In this document: positions 8,843 through 17,556 of the stretch, piece by piece
Layout: each line of letters opens with the position of its first letter
How positions within the stretch are numbered: position 1 is the first letter of the stretch
DNA from: Microbacterium sp. RU33B
GTDB lineage: Bacteria > Actinomycetota > Actinomycetes > Actinomycetales > Microbacteriaceae
Assembly: GCF_900155915.1 (NCBI RefSeq)
Contig: NZ_FTPO01000001.1
Location: 1,612,001-1,676,000, forward strand
DNA length: 64,000 nucleotides
Reading direction: 5' to 3'
Notes under the pieces: generated by a model
The model's input: the letters and a program-made list of their open reading frames with translations, nothing else
Database searches by the model: none
What the model was told of the DNA's origin: nothing
Translations under genes and position numbers: made by a program

Positions 8843-9369
8843 GGATGCATCGCACACCGCGACTGCTCTCCGTCGTCGCCGCTCTCGCGCTCGTCGTGGG
8901 AGTCGGCGCCGGCGTCGCCGCCGTCTCCGAGACCCAGAGCGCCTGGGTCGACAGGGCCTACACCTCCGCCGCCGTCACCGCGGGCGAGTGGAGCGTTCCC
9001 GTGTCGAACGGCTGCACTGCCGTGTACACCGCGACCCAGCAGCCCGTCCCCGGTGCGACCTGCAGCATCACGCGGTCGTCGGTCAACCAGTGGAACACCA
9101 CCCGCGACTACTACATCGAGCTGCGCTCGTCCGCGCACGGCCGCGGCATCCAGCACCTCGTGACGATCGACCTGTCGACCATCGCCGGCGGAGGGGCCTG
9201 GAACTGGGCCACGTCGATCACCGTCGCGAGCGGGTCCCAGACCGTCACGTCCTCCTGCGCGGAGCTGCCCATCCTGCGGGCGACGATGCCCGAGAACATC
9301 GGCGCGACGCCGCAGCTGTGGCAGCGCGTCGAGCAGCTGCCCACCTCTTCCGTCAAGACCTGCAAGTAG
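8839..9369 (+). CDS. Second exported protein with SipW-type signal
   Basis: A 176-residue exported protein. The hydrophobic stretch (8-29) is followed by SAWVD (34-38) and an alanine-rich stretch, the same layout as in the first protein of the operon, so it is a likely second SipW substrate. The mature part has four cysteines (within NGC, ATC, SSC and TC at the very C-terminus), which could form two disulfides; this sets it apart from the cysteine-free first substrate. GGAGAGGAG precedes the ATG, which overlaps the upstream stop. Function is not known; a minor fibre component or adaptor is one possibility. Confidence 0.75.
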   Translation: MRMHRTPRLLSVVAALALVVGVGAGVAAVSETQSAWVDRAYTSAAVTAGEWSVPVSNGCTAVYTATQQPVPGATCSITRSSVNQWNTTRDYYIELRSSAHGRGIQHLVTIDLSTIAGGGAWNWATSITVASGSQTVTSSCAELPILRATMPENIGATPQLWQRVEQLPTSSVKTCK

Positions 9370-9471
9370 GCCCCGATGCCGGGTGAAGCATTCAGGGCCC
9401 TCTTCTGGGATATCATCGCCGAAGTGCCGGGCCCCACCGAACCAGGGTCCTTGGACTCCGGGGGGAGCACC

Positions 9472-10272
<801 letters not shown>

Positions 10273-10276
10273 TCGC

Positions 10277-11440
10277 TCACGCGTCGGCGAACACGTCGGT
10301 CGTGCCGATGCTCGTGGACGCCATGTACGAGGCCTCTTTCGCGGCGCGCATGAGCGAGGCAGGGTCGTAGCCGGCGACATCGCTCAGCACGACGCTCACT
10401 CCGACGATCGGGATGACGGCCCCCACGACGCCGCTCAGCTCTTCGAAGAGACCGCGGCGGATGCGGCGGGCGATCCGGCGCGACTCGTCGTGCGACGAGG
10501 GCTGGATGCCGACGTAAAGCACGTTCTGGGAGTCCTGACCGATGAATGCGGCGATCGGCGCATACCGACGCACCCCGTCGCGCAGCGAAGCCAGCACGAT
10601 GTCGGCCGCCTCGCTGCCGAAGGCCGTGCCGATCGAGCGGATGTCGTCGACCCGCACGGAGATCACGCCGACGAGCTCGCCGCGGGGCATCGCGCGCTCG
10701 GACATGTCGAGCAGGATCCGCTCGAACGACGACTCGGGCATGATCCCCTCGTTGCTCAGCTCGAGCGTCACCGCGCCGACGGAGCCCCGTAGGCGGAGAC
10801 GACCGGAGAGGAGCACCGTGGTGACGACCATCGCCACGATCGAAAGCGTGATCGTGAGGAAGCTCGTCTCCACCGTGCCGAACCACGTGGAGAAGACGTC
10901 GCTCTCCGGGCCGTAGGCGAAGAAGGCGCCCGTGCGCACGAGGTAGTAGACGGACTGCAGTCCGAGGACGAACGCGAGTCCCCACGACTCCCGATGGTGC
11001 CCCATCTCCCCGTACAGGCACTCGCGCGCGCCGAGCCCGGCGAACACGAGGATGCCGACGAACATGATCTCGGCACCGGCCCAGTCCCCTCCGTCGGGAC
11101 CGAGCGCCAGCACCACGACCAGCGCGACGGCCGAGACGACGGCCACGGCAGTCACCGGGAGCATCATGGGCGCGCCGTTGAAGCGACGGGCGCCCAGCCA
11201 CATGAGACCCGTCCCGCCGACGAAGGCCGCGTTGCCGACCGCGACGGCCCACCACGCCTCAGGACTCGCGGCCCACGCGAGGTAGGAGACGACCGTGAGG
11301 AGCGCGGCGAGGAAGGCCAGGCCCCAGATGCGGCCTGCGGACTCGTCCTTGCGCAGCAGCATCCCGACGATGAACACCACGCTCGTCACCACGACCACCA
11401 GCGCGGTGAGAAGTGTGACCGTGAGCAGATCGAGGTTCAT
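10277..11440 (-). CDS. Membrane protein with degenerate GGDEF domain
   Basis: A 387-residue protein with about seven membrane segments in residues 5-215, followed by a cytoplasmic domain that aligns in layout with GGDEF diguanylate cyclases. The signature site is degenerate: GQDSQ at 301-305 stands where GG[D/E]EF is expected, and the metal-binding region before it reads SVRVDDIRSIG. It is therefore probably not an active cyclase and may bind nucleotide or act as a signalling partner. The gene starts inside the end of the upstream kinase gene (ATGA, 11437-11440), so the two are coupled. Assignment to the GGDEF fold is moderately sure; loss of activity is inferred from the motif. Confidence 0.72.
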   Translation of the reverse strand: MNLDLLTVTLLTALVVVVTSVVFIVGMLLRKDESAGRIWGLAFLAALLTVVSYLAWAASPEAWWAVAVGNAAFVGGTGLMWLGARRFNGAPMMLPVTAVAVVSAVALVVVLALGPDGGDWAGAEIMFVGILVFAGLGARECLYGEMGHHRESWGLAFVLGLQSVYYLVRTGAFFAYGPESDVFSTWFGTVETSFLTITLSIVAMVVTTVLLSGRLRLRGSVGAVTLELSNEGIMPESSFERILLDMSERAMPRGELVGVISVRVDDIRSIGTAFGSEAADIVLASLRDGVRRYAPIAAFIGQDSQNVLYVGIQPSSHDESRRIARRIRRGLFEELSGVVGAVIPIVGVSVVLSDVAGYDPASLMRAAKEASYMASTSIGTTDVFADA

Positions 11441-13116
11441 GACGATCCGTCCTTTCCGTCGTCCGTGGTCCTGCCGCGTATCGGCAGCCGCACGACGAAC
11501 GTCGTGCCCGTGCCCTGTTCGCTCTGCGCGGTGATGTCGCCGCCGTGCGAGCGCACGATGTCGCGCGAGATGGCGAGACCGAGCCCGCTGCCGTGCGTCG
11601 AGGTCTTGCGCACGGCATCCGCGCGGAAGAACCGGTCGAACAGGCGCGGAAGCTCGGTCTCCGAGATCCCCGTGCCGGAGTCGCGCACGATGATCCACGC
11701 GTGGACGTTGTCGACCGTCGTCCCCACGGCGATGGTGCCGTCGTCGACGTTGTACTTCACCGCGTTGGACAGGAGGTTGTCGAGCACCTGACGGATGCGG
11801 GACGGATCGACCCACGCCACGGCGGGCTCGAGCCCGGACGAATCGATGCGGATGCCGCGCTCCGCCGCCCGGGGGGCGTACAGCTCGATCGACGAGCGCA
11901 CGAGATCGGCGACGTCGACGCGCTCCGGGCGGATGCTGAGCTCCACCGTCGAGCGGTCGGAGGCCGAGGCCGCGAGGATGTCGGCGACGATCGACAGCAG
12001 TCGGTTCGCGTTGCGCTCGGCGATCTCGAGGCCGCGACGAGCAGACGGCGAGAGATCGTCGTCGAGGACGAGCTCGAGGTAGCCGACGATGGAGGTGAGC
12101 GGAGTGCGCAGCTCGTGCGACACGGAGGCGACGAGGTCTTCGCGCGCGCGCACCGCGACGAGCTCGGACGTGACGTCGCGGGACACCACGACCGAGCCGA
12201 CGTCGTTTCCGGCGTCGTCGTGCAGGCGCCGGGCGGTCACCGTGAGCGCCTGGCGGTCCTCACCCGGGGGGCCGAACCAGACCACTTCGTCGTCGAAGGC
12301 CTCTCCCCGCAACGCGCGCGCGAGCGGCTGCTCGTCGGGCGCGAGGAGGGTGATGCCGTCTCTGCCGAATGCGAGGGCGTGGCGGGGCTTCTCTTCGCCC
12401 TCGACCGTCTCGGCGGCGAGCTGCAGACGCCCCTGGGCGTCGTTCGTGACGGCCACCCGCCCGTCACCGCCGACCCGGATGATGCCGAAGTCGACGGCGT
12501 CGAGCACCTCGGTGAGCGTCTCCTCCTGCTGGCGGGCGCGGGCGAGCGCTTCGCCGAGCAGCTGGGTCTGATTGTCGAGGAGTCGTCGCTGCACCGCGGT
12601 GCGCCGTGCGGTGAGGTAGCTCGTGGACGCGACCGCGAGCACGAGGAACGGGAGCAGGAGGGCCTGGAACGAGACGCCACGGCCGGGCGCGAAGCTCACC
12701 ACGAGGTAGATCGTGATGATCGAGCCGACGGAGAACGCGAGTCCGGCGAATCCGAAGCTCCCGGCGAGCCACATCGCGGGGAAGATCCACAGCAGCCCGA
12801 AGCCGGACGAGGTGTTCGACTCGCGCATCATCGTGATCGCGGCGATGTCGATGATCGGGACGATGGCGCTCGCGTAGGCGGGCAGGCTGTTCCACGGGAT
12901 GCCGACGGCCGCGGCCGTCGCGATGAAGACCGTGAGCACGCCGGCGAAGAACAGGCCTTCGTCTCCGTCGAAACCGCCGGCGAATCCCAGGATGGCGATG
13001 ACGAGCACGACGCCGCCGAGGAGGAGCTGATTGAGCACTGCGGTGCGCGCCCGCGTCCGATCCCCGACCGGGGCCGCGCCCAGCTGGCGAAGGGGAAGAC
13101 GGGCGGGCACAGCCAT
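11437..13116 (-). CDS. Membrane sensor histidine kinase
   Basis: A 559-residue sensor kinase. Six membrane segments fill residues 27-168, then a coiled linker and a PAS-like region (about 200-320). The HisKA domain carries SHELRTPLT with the phospho-acceptor His334, and the ATPase domain has the N box (NLLSNAVKY, N451), G1 (DSGTG, 479-483) and G2 (GSGLGLA, 509-515). All catalytic motifs are intact. The ATG has TAACGT 6 nt upstream and no ribosome binding site. The GGDEF-like gene is coupled downstream, and the likely partner regulator lies just beyond it on the other strand. The signal sensed is unknown. Confidence 0.93.
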   Translation of the reverse strand: MAVPARLPLRQLGAAPVGDRTRARTAVLNQLLLGGVVLVIAILGFAGGFDGDEGLFFAGVLTVFIATAAAVGIPWNSLPAYASAIVPIIDIAAITMMRESNTSSGFGLLWIFPAMWLAGSFGFAGLAFSVGSIITIYLVVSFAPGRGVSFQALLLPFLVLAVASTSYLTARRTAVQRRLLDNQTQLLGEALARARQQEETLTEVLDAVDFGIIRVGGDGRVAVTNDAQGRLQLAAETVEGEEKPRHALAFGRDGITLLAPDEQPLARALRGEAFDDEVVWFGPPGEDRQALTVTARRLHDDAGNDVGSVVVSRDVTSELVAVRAREDLVASVSHELRTPLTSIVGYLELVLDDDLSPSARRGLEIAERNANRLLSIVADILAASASDRSTVELSIRPERVDVADLVRSSIELYAPRAAERGIRIDSSGLEPAVAWVDPSRIRQVLDNLLSNAVKYNVDDGTIAVGTTVDNVHAWIIVRDSGTGISETELPRLFDRFFRADAVRKTSTHGSGLGLAISRDIVRSHGGDITAQSEQGTGTTFVVRLPIRGRTTDDGKDGSS

Positions 13117-13122
13117 GGGTCG

Positions 13123-13128
13123 ACGTTA
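13123..13128 (-). promoter_or_regulatory. -10 hexamer of the sensor kinase gene
   Basis: TAACGT on the minus strand ends 6 nt before the ATG, giving a probable leaderless transcript for the kinase and GGDEF-like genes. Confidence 0.55.
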
Positions 13129-13185
13129 TCGCGAAGCGAGCGGCCGACGCCGCGGCGCGCGCCGGGACGCACGCGGATCCGGGCG

Positions 13186-13737
13186 TCAGCCGCGCAGCGC
13201 GAAGGCCTCGCTCATCCACCGCGCGTGCCTCGTCCACGGCTCCACTCCCCCGCGCACGGCCTCGACGTGAGCGGTCAGAGCGGGCGAGACGGCGAACCAC
13301 TCCGTCTTCCCGAAGCGCTCGTCGGCGAACTGCGCGTGCCGGTGCCGCTCCACGGATCTGTCCCCGCGTTCGAGCGCGAGCAGGTCATCGTGGCGGATCG
13401 CCGCGAAGCGCTGTCGCGGATTGGCCGTGGTGCCGATCTTGATCCGGTCGGCGTACCCGAGGTAGTAGACGACGTCGACGCGCGGCGGCGGAAGATCGCC
13501 GTCGACGATGTCGCCGAATCGCCATTCGCATACGGCGCAGACCCATCCCGACGGATGGCGCACTCCGGTGCGCGAGCCGCACACAGCGCACGGACCCGGC
13601 AGCACGTCGACCGTGCCGTACTCGGAGGCCGCCCACTCGGCCGCCACCACGAGGTGGCGCTCGCAGAGCGGGATCGGGGCCGATGGCGGTACGTCGCCGC
13701 GGCATCCGTCATCGACGCGACAGGAACGGGAGGACAC
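13186..13737 (-). CDS. GIY-YIG-like (T5orf172/MUG113-type) protein with zinc knuckles
   Basis: A 183-residue protein. The C-terminal half has VYYLGYADRIKIGTTANPRQR, then a histidine/glutamate-rich helix with ERHRHAQFADER and TEWFAV, matching the T5orf172/MUG113 branch of the GIY-YIG fold. The N-terminal half has CAVCG and CAVC pairs that probably bind zinc. Proteins of this branch occur in phages and as stand-alone genes; the true activity is unknown. The start is a GTG with TAGCGT 6 nt upstream. It stands alone between the kinase gene and the rpsA terminator. Confidence 0.75.
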   Translation of the reverse strand: MSSRSCRVDDGCRGDVPPSAPIPLCERHLVVAAEWAASEYGTVDVLPGPCAVCGSRTGVRHPSGWVCAVCEWRFGDIVDGDLPPPRVDVVYYLGYADRIKIGTTANPRQRFAAIRHDDLLALERGDRSVERHRHAQFADERFGKTEWFAVSPALTAHVEAVRGGVEPWTRHARWMSEAFALRG

Positions 13738-13743
13738 CCGCTC

Positions 13744-13749
13744 ACGCTA
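13744..13749 (-). promoter_or_regulatory. -10 hexamer of the GIY-YIG-like gene
   Basis: TAGCGT on the minus strand lies 6 nt before the GTG start, the common leaderless pattern of this window. Confidence 0.5.
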
Positions 13750-13778
13750 CGCGCCGCCTCCGACACGCGGCGGGCACG

Positions 13779-13809
13779 AAAAAGGGCCGCCACCCGGAGG
13801 TGACGGCCC
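13779..13809 (-). terminator. Rho-independent terminator of rpsA
   Basis: An 11-bp stem (13784-13794 with 13799-13809, one mismatch) around a 4-nt loop is followed on the minus strand by five U residues (13779-13783). It sits about 47 nt after the rpsA stop. Confidence 0.85.
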
Positions 13810-13855
13810 GATTCTCGATCAGCGTGCGCTCAGCGCGCGGTGATCACGAGGGATC

Positions 13856-15304
13856 TCAGCGACCCGAGAGCTTCTCGCGCAGTGCGGCGAGGGCCTCGTC
13901 GTCGGCCAGCGTGCCGGCACCGAGCGACTCGGACGAGAACGACGAGCCGCCGGTCTCGACGGGCGCTGCGGCCTCGGCCTCGAGGGCCTTGGCGACGGCG
14001 ACCTTGTGAGCCTCCCAGCGACCCTGGGCGGCAGCGTAGTCCTGCTCCCACTTCTCGCGCTGGGCGTCGAAGCCCTCGAGCCAGGCACCCGACTCGGGGT
14101 CGAAGCCCTCGGGGTACTTGTACTCGCCGAGCTCGTCGTACTCGGTGGCCATGCCGTACAGCGCCGGGTCGAACTCGGTGCTGTTCGGGTCGACCGACTC
14201 GTTCGCCTGCTTGAGCGAGAGCGAGATGCGGCGACGCTCGAGGTCGATGTCGATGATCTTGACGAAGACCTCTTCGCCGACCGACACGACCTGCTCCGCG
14301 AGCTCGACGTGCTTGCCCGAGAGCTCGGAGATGTGCACGAGGCCCTCGATGCCGTCTGCGACGCGCACGAACGCACCGAACGGAACGAGCTTGGTGACCT
14401 TGCCCGGCGCGACCTGACCGATCGCGTGGGTGCGGGCGAAGACCTGCCACGGGTCCTCCTGCGTCGCCTTGAGCGAGAGCGACACGCGCTCACGGTCGAG
14501 GTCGACCTCGAGGATCTCGACGGTGACTTCCTGACCGACCTCGACGACCTCGGACGCGTGCTCGATGTGCTTCCACGAGAGCTCCGAGACGTGGACGAGA
14601 CCGTCGACGCCACCGAGGTCGACGAACGCACCGAAGTTGACGATCGACGAGACGGTGCCCTTGCGGACCTGGCCCTTGTGGAGGTTGTTGAGGAACGTGG
14701 TGCGCGACTCGGACTGCGTCTGCTCGAGCAGGGCGCGGCGCGAGAGCACGACGTTGTTGCGGTTCTTGTCGAGCTCGAGGATCTTCGCCTCGATCTCCTG
14801 GCCGAGGTACGGCGTGAGGTCGCGGACACGGCGAAGCTCGATGAGCGATGCCGGAAGGAAGCCGCGGAGGCCGATGTCGACGATGAGGCCGCCCTTGACG
14901 ACCTCGATGACCGAACCGGTGACGACGCCGTCGTTCTCCTTGATCTTCTCCACGTCGCCCCATGCGCGCTCGTACTGCGCACGCTTCTTGGACAGGATGA
15001 GACGGCCTTCCTTGTCCTCCTTCTGGAGAACGAGTGCCTCGACCTCATCGCCGACCTTGACGACCTCGTTGGGGTCGACGTCGTGCTTGATGGAGAGCTC
15101 GCGCGAGGGAATGACGCCCTCGGTCTTGTACCCGACGTCGAGGAGGACCTCGTCGCGGTCGATCTTCACGACGGTGCCTTCGATGAGGTCTCCGTCGTTG
15201 AAGAACTTGAGGGTCTTCTCGACCGCGGCCAGGAAGTCCTCAGCAGATCCGATGTCGTTGATGGCGACCTGCTTGGTGGCCGGGGCGGTCGTTGCGATAG
15301 TCAT
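13856..15304 (-). CDS. rpsA: 30S ribosomal protein S1
   Basis: S1 binds mRNA at the 30S subunit and helps initiate translation on structured leaders. The 482-residue protein has four S1 (OB-fold) repeats at roughly residues 36-105, 122-190, 208-277 and 293-362, as in actinobacteria, with an acidic, alanine-rich C-terminal tail. The ATG follows AAGGA at a suitable distance. It has a long 5' region (at least 100 nt) with an inverted repeat, unlike the leaderless genes around it, and ends in a clear terminator, so it appears to be its own transcription unit. Confidence 0.97.
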   Translation of the reverse strand: MTIATTAPATKQVAINDIGSAEDFLAAVEKTLKFFNDGDLIEGTVVKIDRDEVLLDVGYKTEGVIPSRELSIKHDVDPNEVVKVGDEVEALVLQKEDKEGRLILSKKRAQYERAWGDVEKIKENDGVVTGSVIEVVKGGLIVDIGLRGFLPASLIELRRVRDLTPYLGQEIEAKILELDKNRNNVVLSRRALLEQTQSESRTTFLNNLHKGQVRKGTVSSIVNFGAFVDLGGVDGLVHVSELSWKHIEHASEVVEVGQEVTVEILEVDLDRERVSLSLKATQEDPWQVFARTHAIGQVAPGKVTKLVPFGAFVRVADGIEGLVHISELSGKHVELAEQVVSVGEEVFVKIIDIDLERRRISLSLKQANESVDPNSTEFDPALYGMATEYDELGEYKYPEGFDPESGAWLEGFDAQREKWEQDYAAAQGRWEAHKVAVAKALEAEAAAPVETGGSSFSSESLGAGTLADDEALAALREKLSGR

Positions 15305-15413
15305 GTAGTGGGTTGTCCTTGTTGGTGTGGGATATCGGGCCCCGCCCTTCACGGGCTGCGAACGCGCGAGCGCGAACGAGCCTCCGGGCGAAGCGAAGCG
15401 GATTGTCGTACAG

Positions 15414-15455
15414 AGTGTCACGGACGCGCGGCGATACAGCCACACTCGTGACACT
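15414..15455. repeat. Perfect 10-bp inverted repeat upstream of rpsA
   Basis: GAGTGTCACG (15413-15422) and CGTGACACTC (15447-15456) are exact reverse complements with 24 nt between them. The repeat lies about 110-150 nt before the rpsA start and 75 nt before the divergent hydrolase gene. It could be an operator or a hairpin in the rpsA leader. Confidence 0.55.
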
Positions 15456-15518
15456 CCAGAGTAACAGAACCCGGCCCCGCATCCAGGTGTTCCCGTTCCG
15501 CTCCCACCGGGTCGCCGA

Positions 15519-15524
15519 TACCGT
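15519..15524 (+). promoter_or_regulatory. -10 hexamer of the serine hydrolase gene
   Basis: TACCGT lies 6 nt before the ATG at 15531, with no ribosome binding site between. Confidence 0.5.
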
Positions 15525-15530
15525 CGATGC

Positions 15531-16553
15531 ATGGCCCTCTCCCCGACCGAACTCGGCGCTGCGCTCGACGAGCGGGCGCGCGCCGACGGCATGTCCGGAC
15601 TCGTGTCCGTCGACGTCGACGGCGAGCCCGTCTTCGTCCGCGCGTACGGTCTCGCCGACCGCGCCCACGGCATCCCCAACACGACGCAGACGCGGTTCGC
15701 CCTCGCGAGCGCGTCCAAAGGATTCACGGCAGCGGCCGTGATGTCGCTCGTCGACGACGGCACCGTGGCCCTCGACACCCCCGTCCGGACCTTCCTGCGG
15801 GATGACCTCCCGCTCGTCGAGGACGCCGTCACGGTCGAGCACCTGCTGGGCCACACGTCGGGCATCGGCGACTACCTCGACGAGGAGAACGACGGGGAGG
15901 TCGACGACCACGTCCTGCCGATCCCCGTGCACCGCCTCGACGAGACGGAGGCGTTCGTCGGGATCGTCGACGGCTTCCCGCAGGCGTCCGCACCAGGGGC
16001 GAGGTTCGCCTACAACAACGGCGGGTACATCCTGCTCGCCCTCGTGGCGGAGCGCGCCTCCGGCATCCCCTTCCATGACCTGGTGCAGGCGCGCGTGTTC
16101 GATGCCGCGGGCATGACGGCATCCGCGTTCCTGCGGCTCGACGAACTGCCCGGGGATGCCGCGACCGGCTATCTGCGCGACGACCCCGCGTCGCTGCGGA
16201 CCAACGTGCTGCACCTCCCCGTGCGCGGAAACGGCGACGGCGGCGGGTTCTCCACCGGACCCGACCTCAGCCGGTTCTTCCGGTCGCTCGTCGACGGGCG
16301 GATCGTGGGGTCGGAGCTCGCCGCCGAGATGGCGCGGCCGCGCAGCACCGACGAGGGTGAGGGACTCCGCTACGGGCTGGGGCTCTACCTCGACCTCGAG
16401 GGCCCGGGGCTCCTCCTGGAGGGCTACGACGCCGGGTCGTCGATCCGCACGAGGTTCGACCCCGAGACGCGCACGACCGTCACCGTCGTCTCGAACACGT
16501 CCGAGGGCGCGTGGGGCGTCGTGCACCACTGGTCGGAGCTTCTCGCCTCCTAG
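15531..16553 (+). CDS. Serine hydrolase of the beta-lactamase/D-Ala-D-Ala carboxypeptidase family
   Basis: A 340-residue enzyme of the class C beta-lactamase fold. The nucleophile motif SxxK is SASK (S60-K63) and the second motif YxN is YNN (Y161-N163); a late HxG-like motif is less clear. There is no signal peptide or membrane segment, so it is probably cytoplasmic and acts as an esterase or peptidase rather than a periplasmic beta-lactamase. The start is supported by TACCGT 6 nt upstream. It is divergent from rpsA and convergent with the YchJ-type gene. Confidence 0.82.
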   Translation: MALSPTELGAALDERARADGMSGLVSVDVDGEPVFVRAYGLADRAHGIPNTTQTRFALASASKGFTAAAVMSLVDDGTVALDTPVRTFLRDDLPLVEDAVTVEHLLGHTSGIGDYLDEENDGEVDDHVLPIPVHRLDETEAFVGIVDGFPQASAPGARFAYNNGGYILLALVAERASGIPFHDLVQARVFDAAGMTASAFLRLDELPGDAATGYLRDDPASLRTNVLHLPVRGNGDGGGFSTGPDLSRFFRSLVDGRIVGSELAAEMARPRSTDEGEGLRYGLGLYLDLEGPGLLLEGYDAGSSIRTRFDPETRTTVTVVSNTSEGAWGVVHHWSELLAS

Positions 16554-16593
16554 GCGACCGCGCAGCGACGGGCCCGCGTTCGATCGGGCGAGA

Positions 16594-17010
16594 TCACGAG
16601 GTCTCCCCGTCGAGGTAGTGCCACCGGCCCCGGACGCGCGCGAATCGGCTGCGCTCGTGCAGCCGGCCGCGCGTGCCGCCCTCGCGCCAGTGCGCGCGGA
16701 ACTCCACGACCCCGGATGCCTCGTCCGCCCCGCCCGCCTCCGTGGCGACGATCTCCAATCCGGTCCATGTGAGAGCCGGGTCGAGCTCGAGATCGTCCGG
16801 GCGTGTGCGCGGATGCCACGTCGCCGAGAGATACGCCGCATCGCCGACGGCGAACGCCGTGTACCGCGAGCGCATGAGCCGCTCGGCCGTCGGCGCCGCC
16901 GCTCCCCGCAGGAGCGGTCCGCAGCACCCGCCGAACGAGGCGCCGCTGCCGCACGGGCAGGCAGAGTCGTCACGCGGGCCGCTGCGCGCGGCCGCTGCAC
17001 CGAACGACAT
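16594..17010 (-). CDS. YchJ-family SEC-C domain protein
   Basis: A 138-residue protein with the SEC-C zinc motif near the N-terminus (CPCGSGASFGGCCG) and the YchJ body (RLMRSRYTAFAVGDAAYL and a C-terminal FARVRGRWHYLDG). The family is widespread but without a firm function. The ATG overlaps the stop of the upstream DksA-like gene (TGATG arrangement), so the pair is translationally coupled. Both proteins carry small zinc sites, which is the only functional hint. Confidence 0.85.
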   Translation of the reverse strand: MSFGAAAARSGPRDDSACPCGSGASFGGCCGPLLRGAAAPTAERLMRSRYTAFAVGDAAYLSATWHPRTRPDDLELDPALTWTGLEIVATEAGGADEASGVVEFRAHWREGGTRGRLHERSRFARVRGRWHYLDGETS

Positions 17011-17360
17011 CAGAGGCCGGCCCGTTCGGCGCACGCGACGCACCGCACGGCGGTCGGTCGCGCCTCGAGTCGCGCGGCCGGGATCGCCGCGCCGCAGTCG
17101 ATGCATCGCCCCGCGGTGCCGTCGGCGACGCGCTCGAGCGACGCCTCGACCTCGATCAGGGTGCGCAGCTCCTGCTCGCGCAGGCCCGCGAGCATCGACC
17201 ACTCGGCCGACAGCGTGACGCCCTCCGGGTCGTGCTCGTCATCGGCGTTGCCGTCGCCGCGGTCGGCGCGCAGCGCATCGATGTCGACGGTCAGCTGCGC
17301 GATGCGCGCGGCGGCATCGGCGCGGAGCGCCTCGAGATGCGCACGGTGGCTGTCGTCCAT
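17010..17360 (-). CDS. TraR/DksA-family zinc-finger protein
   Basis: A 116-residue protein: an N-terminal coiled-coil half followed by a DksA-type zinc finger with CIDCG and, 17 residues later, CVAC. DksA proteins enter the secondary channel of RNA polymerase through an acidic coiled-coil tip; whether this short member does so is not known. TAGGCT lies 9 nt before the ATG, so the mRNA leader is at most a few nucleotides. It is coupled with the YchJ-type gene downstream. Confidence 0.82.
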   Translation of the reverse strand: MDDSHRAHLEALRADAAARIAQLTVDIDALRADRGDGNADDEHDPEGVTLSAEWSMLAGLREQELRTLIEVEASLERVADGTAGRCIDCGAAIPAARLEARPTAVRCVACAERAGL

Positions 17361-17392
17361 GGTCCGTCGAGCCTACGCGCGACCACCCCCGC

Positions 17393-17416
17393 GGCGTCGG
17401 CGTCGGCGTCGGCGTC
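17393..17416. repeat. Tandem hexanucleotide repeat (GGCGTC, four copies)
   Basis: Four exact head-to-tail copies of GGCGTC, followed by a decayed copy, lie in the intergenic region between the divergent DksA-like and membrane-protein genes. Such tracts can vary in copy number by slippage. Confidence 0.6.
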
Positions 17417-17493
17417 TGCGTGCAGGCACCCGGTTCGGCTCCGGAAGCCCGCGCTGCCCGCATCGCCGTCCGGTGTCCGCGATCCGAGCGCTT

Positions 17494-17523
17494 ACGGTCA
17501 CGATCCGCGCACGCACGGTCACG
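17494..17523 (+). promoter_or_regulatory. Direct repeat ACGGTCACG, 21-bp period
   Basis: Two exact copies of ACGGTCACG (17494-17502 and 17515-17523) are spaced by two helical turns and end 33 bp before the GTG of the membrane protein gene. This is a candidate regulator site; no -10 hexamer is obvious. Confidence 0.4.
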
Positions 17524-17556
17524 CCCACCACGGGGGGCGATTGCGACCATGGAGCC

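Noticed and set aside
13856..15865. rpsA read with about 190 extra codons at the front.
   Set aside because: The extra part overlaps the divergent hydrolase gene and lacks S1 similarity; AAGGA before the ATG at 15304 fits.
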